Shown here: positions 1 through 5,835 of the stretch, piece after piece
Position numbering within the stretch: the first letter of the stretch is position 1
Layout: every line of letters begins with the position of its first letter
DNA from: Bacteroidaceae bacterium
GTDB taxonomy: Bacteria > Bacteroidota > Bacteroidia > Bacteroidales > Bacteroidaceae
Assembly (NCBI GenBank): GCA_017618515.1
Contig: JAFZUB010000100.1
Coordinates: 1-5,967 of the forward strand
Direction: 5' to 3'
DNA length: 5,967 bases
The notes under the pieces: generated by a model
Seen by the model: only the letters and a program-made list of their open reading frames with translations
Database searches by the model: none
What the model was told of the DNA's origin: nothing
Position numbers and translations under genes: made by a program

Positions 1-267
1 GCCGGCTATTCTGCCGACGGCAAGAGCAATGCCGCGCGTATAGCACTCCGGGCCGTATGTCACCACTTCGGCATAACCATTAGCGATGAAGAGAGATTTC
101 TTGCCCTCACAGCACCGCCGCCGCTACCAGAACACATACAGCTCACCGGCGACCCCGTCAAAGATGCGCTAGCGCTGTATAGTCCGTTGGCCGACTCGGC
201 GCGTCTCAAGGCCGCCCCTGCAGACTTCGAAGTCCTGCGCAACAACTACCCGCTGCGGCGGGAATAA
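1..267 (+). CDS. C-terminal fragment of an unrecognised protein
   Basis: The reading frame is open from base 1 and ends at a TAA at 265-267, giving the last 88 residues of a protein whose start lies outside the window. I do not recognise the family. The fragment begins AGYSADGKSNAARIALRAV, followed by an HFGI segment and a proline-rich PPPLPEH stretch, and ends in NNYPLRRE. It looks like a soluble alpha-helical C-terminus: there is no membrane segment, no Cys cluster and no repeat. Codon use (GCC, CTC, CGC, GAC) resembles metG further along, so it looks like native coding sequence. It converges with the HU gene, and the terminator hairpin begins five bases after its stop codon. The minus-strand frame over the same bases is less plausible because it is rich in Ser, Arg and Gly with no family resemblance. 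Confidence 0.75.
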   Translation, partial: AGYSADGKSNAARIALRAVCHHFGITISDEERFLALTAPPPLPEHIQLTGDPVKDALALYSPLADSARLKAAPADFEVLRNNYPLRRE

Positions 268-310
268 AAAATGTCCCCGTGAAGTTGCCTTCACGGGAAC
301 ACTTATTTTT
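264..310. terminator. Bidirectional intrinsic terminator between convergent genes
   Basis: A perfect 9-bp stem, CCCGTGAAG (276-284) with CTTCACGGG (289-297), closes a TTGC tetraloop. After one C/A mismatch the stem extends by TGT (272-274) with ACA (299-301). On the + strand a T-rich tract (303-310) follows. On the minus strand the A-run at 266-271 becomes a T-run after the same hairpin. It can therefore end the left-hand + strand gene and, about 35 nt after its stop, the minus-strand HU gene. Termination itself is inferred from the structure. Confidence 0.9.
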
Positions 311-336
311 CTAATGTCGTGTCTCTGCAGCGATTA

Positions 337-600
337 TTAGCCGAGAACAGCGGCAGAAGCCTTAAACTTAACCACCTTCTTTGCGGCGATCTTAATCTTG
401 GCACCGGTAGCGGGGTTAACGCCAGTGCGAGCAGCACGCTTAACAGTGCTGAAAGTACCGAAACCAACGAGAGCAACCTTGTCACCCTTCTTTACAGCAC
501 CTGCAATAGCAGCAGTGGTGGTGTCAAGAGCCTTCTTTGCAGCAGCCTTAGAAATGCCAGCGCCTGCAGCGATCTTTGCGATCAATTCTGTCTTTGTCAT
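337..600 (-). CDS. hup: HU-family histone-like DNA-binding protein
   Basis: Encodes 87 residues, close to the usual 90 for HU. HU dimers bind and bend DNA with little sequence preference, compacting the nucleoid and assisting replication, recombination and transcription. The N-terminal helices (about 3-38) start with [11 protein letters not shown] and are very rich in Ala and Lys. The family core follows: GFGTF at 46-50, RAAR at 55-58, then the DNA-binding arm with NPATG at 62-66, where Pro63 is the conserved residue that intercalates between base pairs. The C-terminus, [12 protein letters not shown], is the typical last strand and helix. The ATG at 598-600 is the only sensible start, because it places the family N-terminus exactly. 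The sequence before it is AT-rich without a Shine-Dalgarno, as usual in Bacteroidota. The gene is monocistronic, with its own promoter upstream and the hairpin terminator downstream. Which HU paralogue this is cannot be told. Confidence 0.97.
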   Translation of the reverse strand: MTKTELIAKIAAGAGISKAAAKKALDTTTAAIAGAVKKGDKVALVGFGTFSTVKRAARTGVNPATGAKIKIAAKKVVKFKASAAVLG

Positions 601-676
601 AATTGAAAAATTAAATTGTTAGTACTAAAAAGTTAATTAAACTGTTTTCGTTATTTATTGGGTCAATAAACTGATG

Positions 677-708
677 CAAATATCGTAATATCAGCGGTTA
701 CTTCCAAA
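677..708 (-). promoter_or_regulatory. Predicted HU promoter (Bacteroidetes sigma-ABfr type)
   Basis: Read on the minus strand, a TTTG (705-708) lies exactly 20 bp upstream of GATATTTG (677-684). The latter matches the Bacteroidetes -7 consensus TAnnTTTG at all fixed positions except the first. The spacing is that of the Bacteroides fragilis type promoter (TTTG, about 19-21 bp, TAnnTTTG). Transcription would start near 671-674 and leave an AT-rich leader of about 70 nt before the HU start codon. The assignment rests on motif matching only. Confidence 0.65.
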
Positions 709-717
709 TATTTTACT

Positions 718-745
718 AAAAAAAATGATTTTTAGTGATTTTTTT
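718..745 (-). terminator. Possible weak A/T-only terminator after the acyltransferase gene
   Basis: An A-tract (718-725) and a T-tract (739-745) can pair around a short loop just after the acyltransferase stop, so the minus-strand transcript would carry a pure A-U hairpin ending in a U-run. The same bases also contain a 10-bp near-repeat (TGATTTTTAG at 726-735, then TGATTTTTTT at 736-745). There is no G+C-rich stem, so termination here is doubtful. Read-through into HU is possible, although HU has its own promoter just downstream. Confidence 0.3.
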
Positions 746-758
746 CTTAAAAATAGCC

Positions 759-1799
759 TCAATTGCACGTAAAATCGGCCTTTTGTGTACTTTTATTGCT
801 ACTCCGCGGCCATCGTCCACTCAGTAGGGGAACGCGCTCAAAATAGGGCACTATCAGGGTGCAAAAGACAAATACTATGGCCAACATGATGGCGGCATCT
901 GCCCAACTGCCGCGCACAGAGACGTGATTATACAGGGCTATGTTGCGGTAGAGATACAACACGGGGAAATGGAGCACGAAATAAACCATCGAGTGCTCGC
1001 CTATGTATCCGATAAGCGGCACACGGGGCAGGCGCACGGAAAGCAGCAGGCCGCTGAGACCACACACCACCAACACCGTGTTGATGATAGCCGTCCATGG
1101 GTTGCCCGTGAAGAGGTTGGAATGCATGTAATACATGCCGTGCCACAACACATTGCTTACTGCAAACACGGCCAGCAGCACTATGGAGATGGAAAACTCC
1201 CACCTCCTGCCAAGATGCGCTATAAGCAAGCGCCACCAATGGCCGAGGTAGAAGAAGAATATGCCCATGCACACATTGTTGAGATTCATCCACAGGGGAT
1301 TGTCTTGTGTCCACAGCCAGTAGCTGATGAGAGGAAATGACAGAGTCAGCCAGTGGAGCCATTTCACCTTTTCTATGAAATGCACTGCGATATACATCAC
1401 ATAGAAGGAGAACAGGAACCACATGGCCGCGTTGCCGTAGAAGTCACTGACCTTATAAGTATGTATCCACAGAAATCGTATGGGGTTGCGCGAATACTCT
1501 CCCTCCAGCAACCACATGGAAAACCAGAACAACACATTGCCTATCAATCCGCAGGTGATGTAGGGAACCAGCAAGCGCTTGGTGCGGTCCCACAGATAAG
1601 GCAGAGTAGGGCCCGACGTGCCGCGATTGAAATAGCCTGCCTTAAAGAAGAAGAAACACATCAGGTAGAAACTCCAGTCCATGACGGTGTTCCACCAAGG
1701 ATAAGCCACAAATCCCGTGTACTGAAAGGTGTGGAGCAACACCATCCTCACAATACACAAGCCACACAAAAAATCAAACGTATGGTTCCTCTGTTTCAT
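759..1799 (-). CDS. Polytopic membrane acyltransferase (Acyl_transf_3 family)
   Basis: A 346-residue integral membrane protein with about ten hydrophobic segments (roughly 11-29, 38-56, 78-98, 125-141, 148-164, 170-187, 204-220, 236-254, 268-285 and 302-319). The N-terminus fits the acyltransferase-3 / fucose 4-O-acetylase-like class: FDFLCGLCIVRM runs into the first segment, with Arg18 and His23 spaced as the conserved R...H pair of the family. DRTKRLLVPYI (71-81) is the typical basic loop before the next helix, and GEHSMVYFVLHFPV (267-280) is the typical late helix. Such proteins move acetyl or other acyl groups across the inner membrane onto sugars of cell-surface polysaccharides; the substrate here cannot be told. 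The start is the only one that keeps the conserved N-terminal segment. The gene stands alone, with no glycosyltransferases next to it, and is divergent from metG. The basic, polar C-terminal tail (329-346) is probably cytoplasmic. Confidence 0.88.
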   Translation of the reverse strand: MKQRNHTFDFLCGLCIVRMVLLHTFQYTGFVAYPWWNTVMDWSFYLMCFFFFKAGYFNRGTSGPTLPYLWDRTKRLLVPYITCGLIGNVLFWFSMWLLEGEYSRNPIRFLWIHTYKVSDFYGNAAMWFLFSFYVMYIAVHFIEKVKWLHWLTLSFPLISYWLWTQDNPLWMNLNNVCMGIFFFYLGHWWRLLIAHLGRRWEFSISIVLLAVFAVSNVLWHGMYYMHSNLFTGNPWTAIINTVLVVCGLSGLLLSVRLPRVPLIGYIGEHSMVYFVLHFPVLYLYRNIALYNHVSVRGSWADAAIMLAIVFVFCTLIVPYFERVPLLSGRWPRSSNKSTQKADFTCN

Positions 1800-1809
1800 C
1801 TACGGTTTG

Positions 1810-1817
1810 CAAAAGTA
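1810..1817 (-). promoter_or_regulatory. -7 element of the acyltransferase promoter, nearly leaderless
   Basis: Read on the minus strand the bases are TACTTTTG, a full match to TAnnTTTG. Only ten bases separate the box from the ATG (1797-1799), so transcription would begin about 6-7 nt before the start codon. No good TTTG is found at the -33 distance; that place falls inside the 7-bp repeats. No alternative start in the protein fits the family better, so a nearly leaderless mRNA is the simplest reading. Confidence 0.5.
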
Positions 1818-1820
1818 CGA

Positions 1821-1841
1821 ATAATTCCTAATTCCTAATTT
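1821..1841. repeat. Three 7-bp tandem units in the divergent promoter region
   Basis: The + strand reads ATAATTC, CTAATTC, CTAATTT at 1821-1827, 1828-1834 and 1835-1841. On the minus strand this is AAATTAG, GAATTAG, GAATTAT. The array sits between the two outward-facing -7 boxes and covers the expected -33 positions of both promoters. Its function is unknown. Confidence 0.8.
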
Positions 1842-1846
1842 ATTTG

Positions 1847-1854
1847 TACCTTTG
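1847..1854 (+). promoter_or_regulatory. -7 element of the metG-rbfA-permease operon promoter
   Basis: TACCTTTG is a full match to the Bacteroidetes -7 consensus TAnnTTTG and is followed by CA, as often seen. The start of transcription would be near 1858-1861, giving a leader of about 22-25 nt before the metG ATG. There is no clear TTTG at the -33 position (about 1823-1827), which lies in the 7-bp repeats. A weak AAGG (1871-1874) eight bases before the ATG could help ribosome binding. Confidence 0.6.
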
Positions 1855-1882
1855 CATTCTAAAATATAATAAGGTATAGAAA

Positions 1883-3940
1883 ATGACTAAGAAATTCAAG
1901 AGAACAACCATTACCTCGGCCCTGCCCTATGCCAACGGGCCGATACATATCGGTCACCTCGCCGGAGTGTATGTGCCGGCTGATATCTACGCCCGCTATC
2001 TCAGACTCAAAGGCGAAGACATTGTCTTTATCGGTGGCAGTGACGAGCACGGTGTGCCTGTCACCATCCGCGCTCGCAAAGAAGGCATCACCACTCAGGA
2101 GGTGGTGGACCGCTACCACGAGTTGATAAAGGACTCCTTCGAGAAGTTTGGCATCAGTTTCGACATCTATAGCCGCACCACGAGCAAGACTCATCACGAA
2201 GTGGCCAGCAACTTCTTCCGCAAACTATACGACGAAGGCAAATTCGTAGAGCAGGTAACCGAGCAGTTCTACGACGAGCAGACGCAGCACTTCCTCACTG
2301 ACCGCAACATCAAGGGCGAGTGTCCGCGATGCCATAACACCGACGCCTACGGGGATCAGTGCGAGAAATGTGGTGCCACCCTGTCACCAGAGGAGCTCAT
2401 CAATCCTTACAATGCCGAGACAGGCAATCCCCTCGTCAAGCGAGAGACCAAGCACTGGTACCTGCCTCTCGACAAAGCACAGCCCTGGCTGGAGCAGTGG
2501 ATTCTCAACGAACATAAGGAGTGGCGCCCCAATGTGTATGGCCAATGCAAGAGCTGGCTCGACGGTGGACTGAAGCCCCGAGCCGTGACCCGTGACCTCG
2601 AATGGGGCATACCAGTGCCAGTAGAGGGTGCAGAGGGCAAGGTGCTCTACGTGTGGTTTGATGCACCTATCGGCTACATCTCCAACACCAAGGAACTCTG
2701 TGAACAGCGTCCCGAACTGGGCAGCTGGGAGAAATGGTGGAAAGATGAAGAGACACGTCTCGTACACTTCATTGGCAAGGACAACATCGTGTTCCACTGC
2801 ATCGTCTTCCCCACCATGCTCAAGGAACACGGCGACTATATCCTGCCTGACAATGTGCCTGCCAACGAGTTCCTCAATCTGGAAGGCAACAAGATTTCCA
2901 CCTCCAAGAACTACGCCGTTTGGCTCAACGAATACCTTGACGAGCTGCCCGGGCGCCAGGATGAGCTGCGCTATGTGCTCACCGCTAACGCCCCAGAGAC
3001 CAAGGACAACGACTTCACTTGGGCGGACTTCCAGGCTCGATGCAACAACGAGCTGGTGGCAGTGTACGGCAACTTCGTGAACCGCGCCCTGCAACTCACA
3101 CAGAAATATTATGAAGGACTGGTGCCTGAGCGTGGTGAACTTACCGACTTCGACCGCGAGACCCTCGCCGAGTTTGACGGAATAAAAGCAAGGCTCGAGA
3201 CTCTGCTCGACAACTTCAAGTTCCGTGACGCTCAGAAGGAAGCCATGAACCTCGCACGCATCGGCAACAAATACATCGCCGACAGCGAGCCGTGGAAGGT
3301 AATCAAGACCGACCCCGAGCGCATAAAGACAATCATCAACATCTCACTGCAATTGACAGCGAACCTCGCTATCGCCTTCGAGCCTTTCCTGCCTTTCAGC
3401 AGCAAACGACTCCGCGAGATGCTCAATATGGACTCCTTCCGCTGGGAGCAGCTGGGCAACACCGACCTCCTCGCCCCTGGCAAGCAGCTGGGTTCGCCGA
3501 GCCTACTCTTCAGCAAGGTAGAGGACAGTGTCATCGAGGCTCAGACAAAGAAACTGGAGAACATCATCAAGTCCAATATGGAGGCCGAGTACAAGGTAGA
3601 GCCCGTCAAGGAGACCGTCTCCTTCGAAGACTTCCAGAAACTAGACATCCGCGTAGGCACCGTATTGGAGTGCGAGCGCGTGCCCAAGATGAAGAAACTG
3701 CTGAAGTTCCTCATCGACGACGGCATGCAGAAGCGCACCATTGTCAGCGGTATCGCCGAGTGGTACGAGCCCGAGCAACTTAAGGGCAAGCAGGTGCTCT
3801 TCGTGGCCAACCTCACTCCCCGCGAGTTTAAGAACGGCCTCGTCAGCGAAGGAATGATACTGAGCGCCACCAACTGGGACGGCTCGGTGGTCACCACCTC
3901 CCTCCTCTCCAACGTAAAACCCGGTAGCCAAATCAGCTAA
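1883..3940 (+). CDS. metG: Methionyl-tRNA synthetase with C-terminal tRNA-binding domain
   Basis: Encodes 685 residues, the usual length of the long dimeric form. The enzyme activates methionine with ATP and charges initiator and elongator tRNA-Met in the cytoplasm. The class I Rossmann catalytic domain opens with [14 protein letters not shown], the HIGH motif falling at 22-25. The connective-peptide insert holds a four-Cys zinc knuckle (Cys147, Cys150, Cys160, Cys163). WFDAP (258-262) is the family motif near the methionine pocket, and KISTS (337-341) is the KMSKS loop. An alpha-helical anticodon-binding domain follows (about 390-550). From about 579 to the end lies the Trbp111/EMAP-like OB-fold ([15 protein letters not shown] through [12 protein letters not shown]), which binds tRNA and supports dimerisation. 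All key motifs are intact. It is the first gene of the operon and lies 12 bp before rbfA. The start at 1883 places the catalytic N-terminus as expected. Confidence 0.98.
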   Translation: MTKKFKRTTITSALPYANGPIHIGHLAGVYVPADIYARYLRLKGEDIVFIGGSDEHGVPVTIRARKEGITTQEVVDRYHELIKDSFEKFGISFDIYSRTTSKTHHEVASNFFRKLYDEGKFVEQVTEQFYDEQTQHFLTDRNIKGECPRCHNTDAYGDQCEKCGATLSPEELINPYNAETGNPLVKRETKHWYLPLDKAQPWLEQWILNEHKEWRPNVYGQCKSWLDGGLKPRAVTRDLEWGIPVPVEGAEGKVLYVWFDAPIGYISNTKELCEQRPELGSWEKWWKDEETRLVHFIGKDNIVFHCIVFPTMLKEHGDYILPDNVPANEFLNLEGNKISTSKNYAVWLNEYLDELPGRQDELRYVLTANAPETKDNDFTWADFQARCNNELVAVYGNFVNRALQLTQKYYEGLVPERGELTDFDRETLAEFDGIKARLETLLDNFKFRDAQKEAMNLARIGNKYIADSEPWKVIKTDPERIKTIINISLQLTANLAIAFEPFLPFSSKRLREMLNMDSFRWEQLGNTDLLAPGKQLGSPSLLFSKVEDSVIEAQTKKLENIIKSNMEAEYKVEPVKETVSFEDFQKLDIRVGTVLECERVPKMKKLLKFLIDDGMQKRTIVSGIAEWYEPEQLKGKQVLFVANLTPREFKNGLVSEGMILSATNWDGSVVTTSLLSNVKPGSQIS

Positions 3941-3952
3941 AACCCTCTTCGC

Positions 3953-4288
3953 ATGGACAGCACAAGACAACTAAAGATAAATCGCCTCATCCAGAAAGAA
4001 CTGGGCGAGATGTTCGTGGAGCAAGGCAAGGGCCTGCGCGGAGTGATGGTCACGGTTAGCGCTTGCCGCGTGTCGTCCGACCTAAGCTACTGTAATGTCT
4101 ATCTCAGCGTGTTCCCCTCGGACAAAGCTCAGGAGATAGTCAACAATGTCACGGCCAATATCCGCAGTGTGCGCTATGACCTCGGCCAGAGGCTGCGCCA
4201 CCAACTGCGCATCATTCCCGAACTGCGCTTCTTTGTTGACGATACCATCGACAGGATGGAGCGCATCGACGAACTGCTGAAAAAGTGA
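3953..4288 (+). CDS. rbfA: 30S ribosome-binding factor RbfA
   Basis: Encodes 111 residues, a normal length for this one-domain family. RbfA has a KH-like fold and binds the 30S subunit near the 5' end of 16S rRNA during late maturation, and it matters for growth in the cold. Family marks are an early helix RQLKINRLIQKELGEM, then VTVSACRVSSDLSYCNVYLSV (about 33-53), where a conserved V.VS.DLS.A.VY.S pattern forms the central strands, and RIIPELRFFVDDTIDRMERIDELL (86-109), the conserved P.L.F..D segment and last helix. The start 12 bp after metG is supported by the family N-terminus; no clear Shine-Dalgarno precedes it. Co-transcription with metG is inferred from the spacing. With the permease, it makes a three-gene operon that mixes translation and envelope functions. 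Confidence 0.95.
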   Translation: MDSTRQLKINRLIQKELGEMFVEQGKGLRGVMVTVSACRVSSDLSYCNVYLSVFPSDKAQEIVNNVTANIRSVRYDLGQRLRHQLRIIPELRFFVDDTIDRMERIDELLKK

Positions 4289-4297
4289 TAAAAAAGG

Positions 4298-5533
4298 ATG
4301 TCCTTCCCCTTCTACATAGCACGCCGTTACCTCTTCGCACGTAAGAGCCATCACGCTATCAACATCATTTCCATCATCTCGGTGCTGGGAATTGCTGTAG
4401 CCACGATGGCGATGGTGTGTGTGCTGTCTATCTTCAACGGTTTTCACGGGCTGGTGGCCTCCCTCTTCACCGCCTTTGACCCCGAGCTGAAGATAATACC
4501 CGTAGAAGGAAAGACCTTTGTTGCAGACGAAGCGCTACAGGGCAAAATCAAGCAACTCGACTGCGTAGAAGAAGTCAGCGCCACCTTGGAGCAGCGTGCC
4601 CTGGCCCGCTACAACGGACGGCAGGCTATGGTGGTTCTCAAAGGCGTTGACGACAACTTCTCCAAAATCACCGATATCAGCCGCATCCTGTATGGTCCAG
4701 GGCGTTTCTTGCTTCATGCAGATGTAATGGAATTCGGTATTCCCGGACTGCGCCTTGCTAACAACCTTGGCATGGATGCAGACTATATTGACCCTCTACT
4801 CATCTACACTCCTGCCGCAGGAGCGCGCATCAACCTGATGGCACCTGACGAGAGTTTCAATATGGACGAGCTCAATTCGCCCGGCGTGGTGTTCTCCGTG
4901 GGACAGAAAAAATATGATCAAGAGTATATCCTCTGTTCGCTCGGCTTCGCGCAGCGCATGTTTGACAAAGACGGCGAGATAGGCTCCCTAGAAATAAAGC
5001 TGCGCTACGGCACCCCCGCAGACAAGGCCAAACGTATGGTGCAGCAAGTCGTGGGTGACAAATTCCGCGTGGTAGACAGATATGAGCAGCAGGAAGATGT
5101 GTTTCGTATCATGAAGGTGGAGAAATACCTTGCATACTTCTTCCTCACCTTCATACTCTTTATCGCATGCTTCAACATCGTGGGCTCACTGAGCATGCTC
5201 ATCATCGAGAAGAAGAAAGACGTCGTCACCCTGCGCAACCTTGGAGCCACCGACCGTCAGATACAGAAAATATTCCTTTTCGAAGGGCGTATGATTAGCC
5301 TGTCCGGTGCCATCATCGGCATCATCGTGGGCCTTGTCCTGTGCGCCCTGCAGCAGCAATACGGATTTCTTAAGCTTGGCGACAAGACGGGAGCCTTTAT
5401 CATCGACGCCTATCCCGTCATCGTCAATCCCTGGGATATAGTTATTATCTTCGTAACCGTTGTTATTGTTTCCTTCTTAGTCTCTTGGTATCCCGTCCGC
5501 TATATCAGCAAGCAACTGACCAATAACAACTAG
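4298..5533 (+). CDS. FtsX-like ABC transporter permease, LolC/LolE type
   Basis: A 411-residue membrane protein with the four-helix layout of the LolC/LolE/MacB class. The cytoplasmic N-terminus FYIARRYLFARKSHHAIN is followed by helix 1 (about 21-45), a large periplasmic domain (about 46-276), then helices 2 (277-301), 3 (331-353) and 4 (380-398). The cytoplasmic loop between helices 2 and 3, IEKKKDVVTLRNLGATDRQI (303-322), is the strongly conserved segment that couples to the ATPase partner. In the Lol system such permeases work with the ATPase LolD to release lipoproteins from the inner membrane to a periplasmic carrier. No lolD lies in the window, so the partner must be elsewhere, and another FtsX-family role cannot be excluded. 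The start lies 9 bp after the rbfA stop and directly after AAAAAGG. Gene symbol withheld because LolC and LolE cannot be separated here. Confidence 0.9.
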   Translation: MSFPFYIARRYLFARKSHHAINIISIISVLGIAVATMAMVCVLSIFNGFHGLVASLFTAFDPELKIIPVEGKTFVADEALQGKIKQLDCVEEVSATLEQRALARYNGRQAMVVLKGVDDNFSKITDISRILYGPGRFLLHADVMEFGIPGLRLANNLGMDADYIDPLLIYTPAAGARINLMAPDESFNMDELNSPGVVFSVGQKKYDQEYILCSLGFAQRMFDKDGEIGSLEIKLRYGTPADKAKRMVQQVVGDKFRVVDRYEQQEDVFRIMKVEKYLAYFFLTFILFIACFNIVGSLSMLIIEKKKDVVTLRNLGATDRQIQKIFLFEGRMISLSGAIIGIIVGLVLCALQQQYGFLKLGDKTGAFIIDAYPVIVNPWDIVIIFVTVVIVSFLVSWYPVRYISKQLTNNN

Positions 5534-5743
5534 CAGCCTCTTATAATATATTAAATAATGTACGCGCGTAGGCTCCGGCCCAGTGAATAGAGAATAGAGA
5601 ACAGAGAATAGAGAAGACTTCTTAAACGGTGCATTTTGTCATGTGAAGTGGTGTTTTCTGCCACTTTCGTGTTTCAAAAATGGGGCCGTTGGGGGTGTGA
5701 GCGCATTTTTTTCGGTTTTGGGTGCAATTTTTTCCTCGAAAAG
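5534..5743. other. Non-coding stretch between the permease gene and the rRNA-type promoter
   Basis: No open frame here resembles a protein. It holds two perfect 10-bp palindromes (TAATATATTA at 5544-5553, TACGCGCGTA at 5561-5570), a 7-bp tandem repeat (5585-5616), and a weak inverted repeat AAGTGG (5646-5651) with CCACTT (5661-5666) around a 9-nt loop. It also holds T-tracts at 5706-5712, 5716-5719 and 5728-5733. No hairpin is followed by a good T-run, so I see no convincing terminator for the metG operon. Confidence 0.6.
5585..5616. repeat. 7-bp tandem repeat GAATAGA, four units plus a partial fifth
   Basis: Units are GAATAGA (5585-5591), GAATAGA (5592-5598), GAACAGA (5599-5605), GAATAGA (5606-5612) and GAAG (5613-5616). 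It is purine-only on one strand except for the T or C in the middle. The period equals that of the repeat before metG, and the unit is related to the GAATTAG seen there. Function unknown. Confidence 0.85.
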
Positions 5744-5775
5744 TTTGGCTGTTTGTCCGGATGTTCGTACTTTTG
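5744..5775 (+). promoter_or_regulatory. Strong consensus promoter, probably of an rRNA operon
   Basis: TTTG (5744-5747) and TACTTTTG (5768-5775) are separated by exactly 20 bp, the Bacteroidetes housekeeping arrangement, with every fixed position matched. The T-tracts just upstream, roughly one to one and a half helical turns apart, resemble the A/T-rich activating region of rRNA promoters. The start of transcription is expected near 5779-5782, followed by a G+C-rich stretch. The assignment to an rRNA operon depends on the leader signals that follow. Confidence 0.8.
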
Positions 5776-5796
5776 CATCCGCTTTCGCCCCAAAAA

Positions 5797-5812
5797 CGGG
5801 GTTCGGGCCCCG
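5797..5812 (+). other. boxB-like hairpin in the rRNA-type leader
   Basis: CGGGG (5797-5801) pairs with CCCCG (5808-5812) around a TTCGGG loop, 11 bases before the boxA-like motif. An exclusive alternative pairing exists, CCCC (5788-5791) with GGGG (5798-5801). The boxB then boxA order is that of rRNA antitermination leaders in other bacteria. Confidence 0.45.
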
Positions 5813-5823
5813 GCGCGGAGGCA

Positions 5824-5835
5824 TGTTCTTTGAGA
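5824..5835 (+). promoter_or_regulatory. boxA-like antitermination motif
   Basis: TGTTCTTTGAGA matches 11 of 12 positions of the rRNA boxA pattern TGYTCTTTRACA. boxA in nascent rRNA is bound by NusB and NusE (S10) and makes RNA polymerase resistant to premature termination. The GTTCTTTGA core is typical of rRNA leaders and spacers in Bacteroidota. Confidence 0.7.

Noticed and set aside
319..622. Two + strand open frames opposite HU
   Set aside because: They lie antisense to an unmistakable HU gene and show no family features. Their low-complexity Ser/Ala content mirrors the Ala/Lys-rich HU codons.
924..1838. Long open frames on both strands overlapping the acyltransferase
   Set aside because: The minus-strand frame with membrane helices and family motifs is the real gene. 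The others are His-, Gln- and Glu-rich or patternless shadows.
2384..3094. 236-codon minus-strand frame inside metG
   Set aside because: It lies opposite the catalytic core of an intact metG and has no recognisable domain. It results from the codon bias of the + strand gene.
5535..5574. Possible terminator from AGCCT (5535-5539) and AGGCT (5570-5574)
   Set aside because: Only five pairs enclose a 30-nt loop, and no T-run follows.
5585..5616. Possible CRISPR or phage attachment site at the 7-bp repeat
   Set aside because: The units are far too short and have no spacers; no cas genes, integrase or tRNA gene is present.
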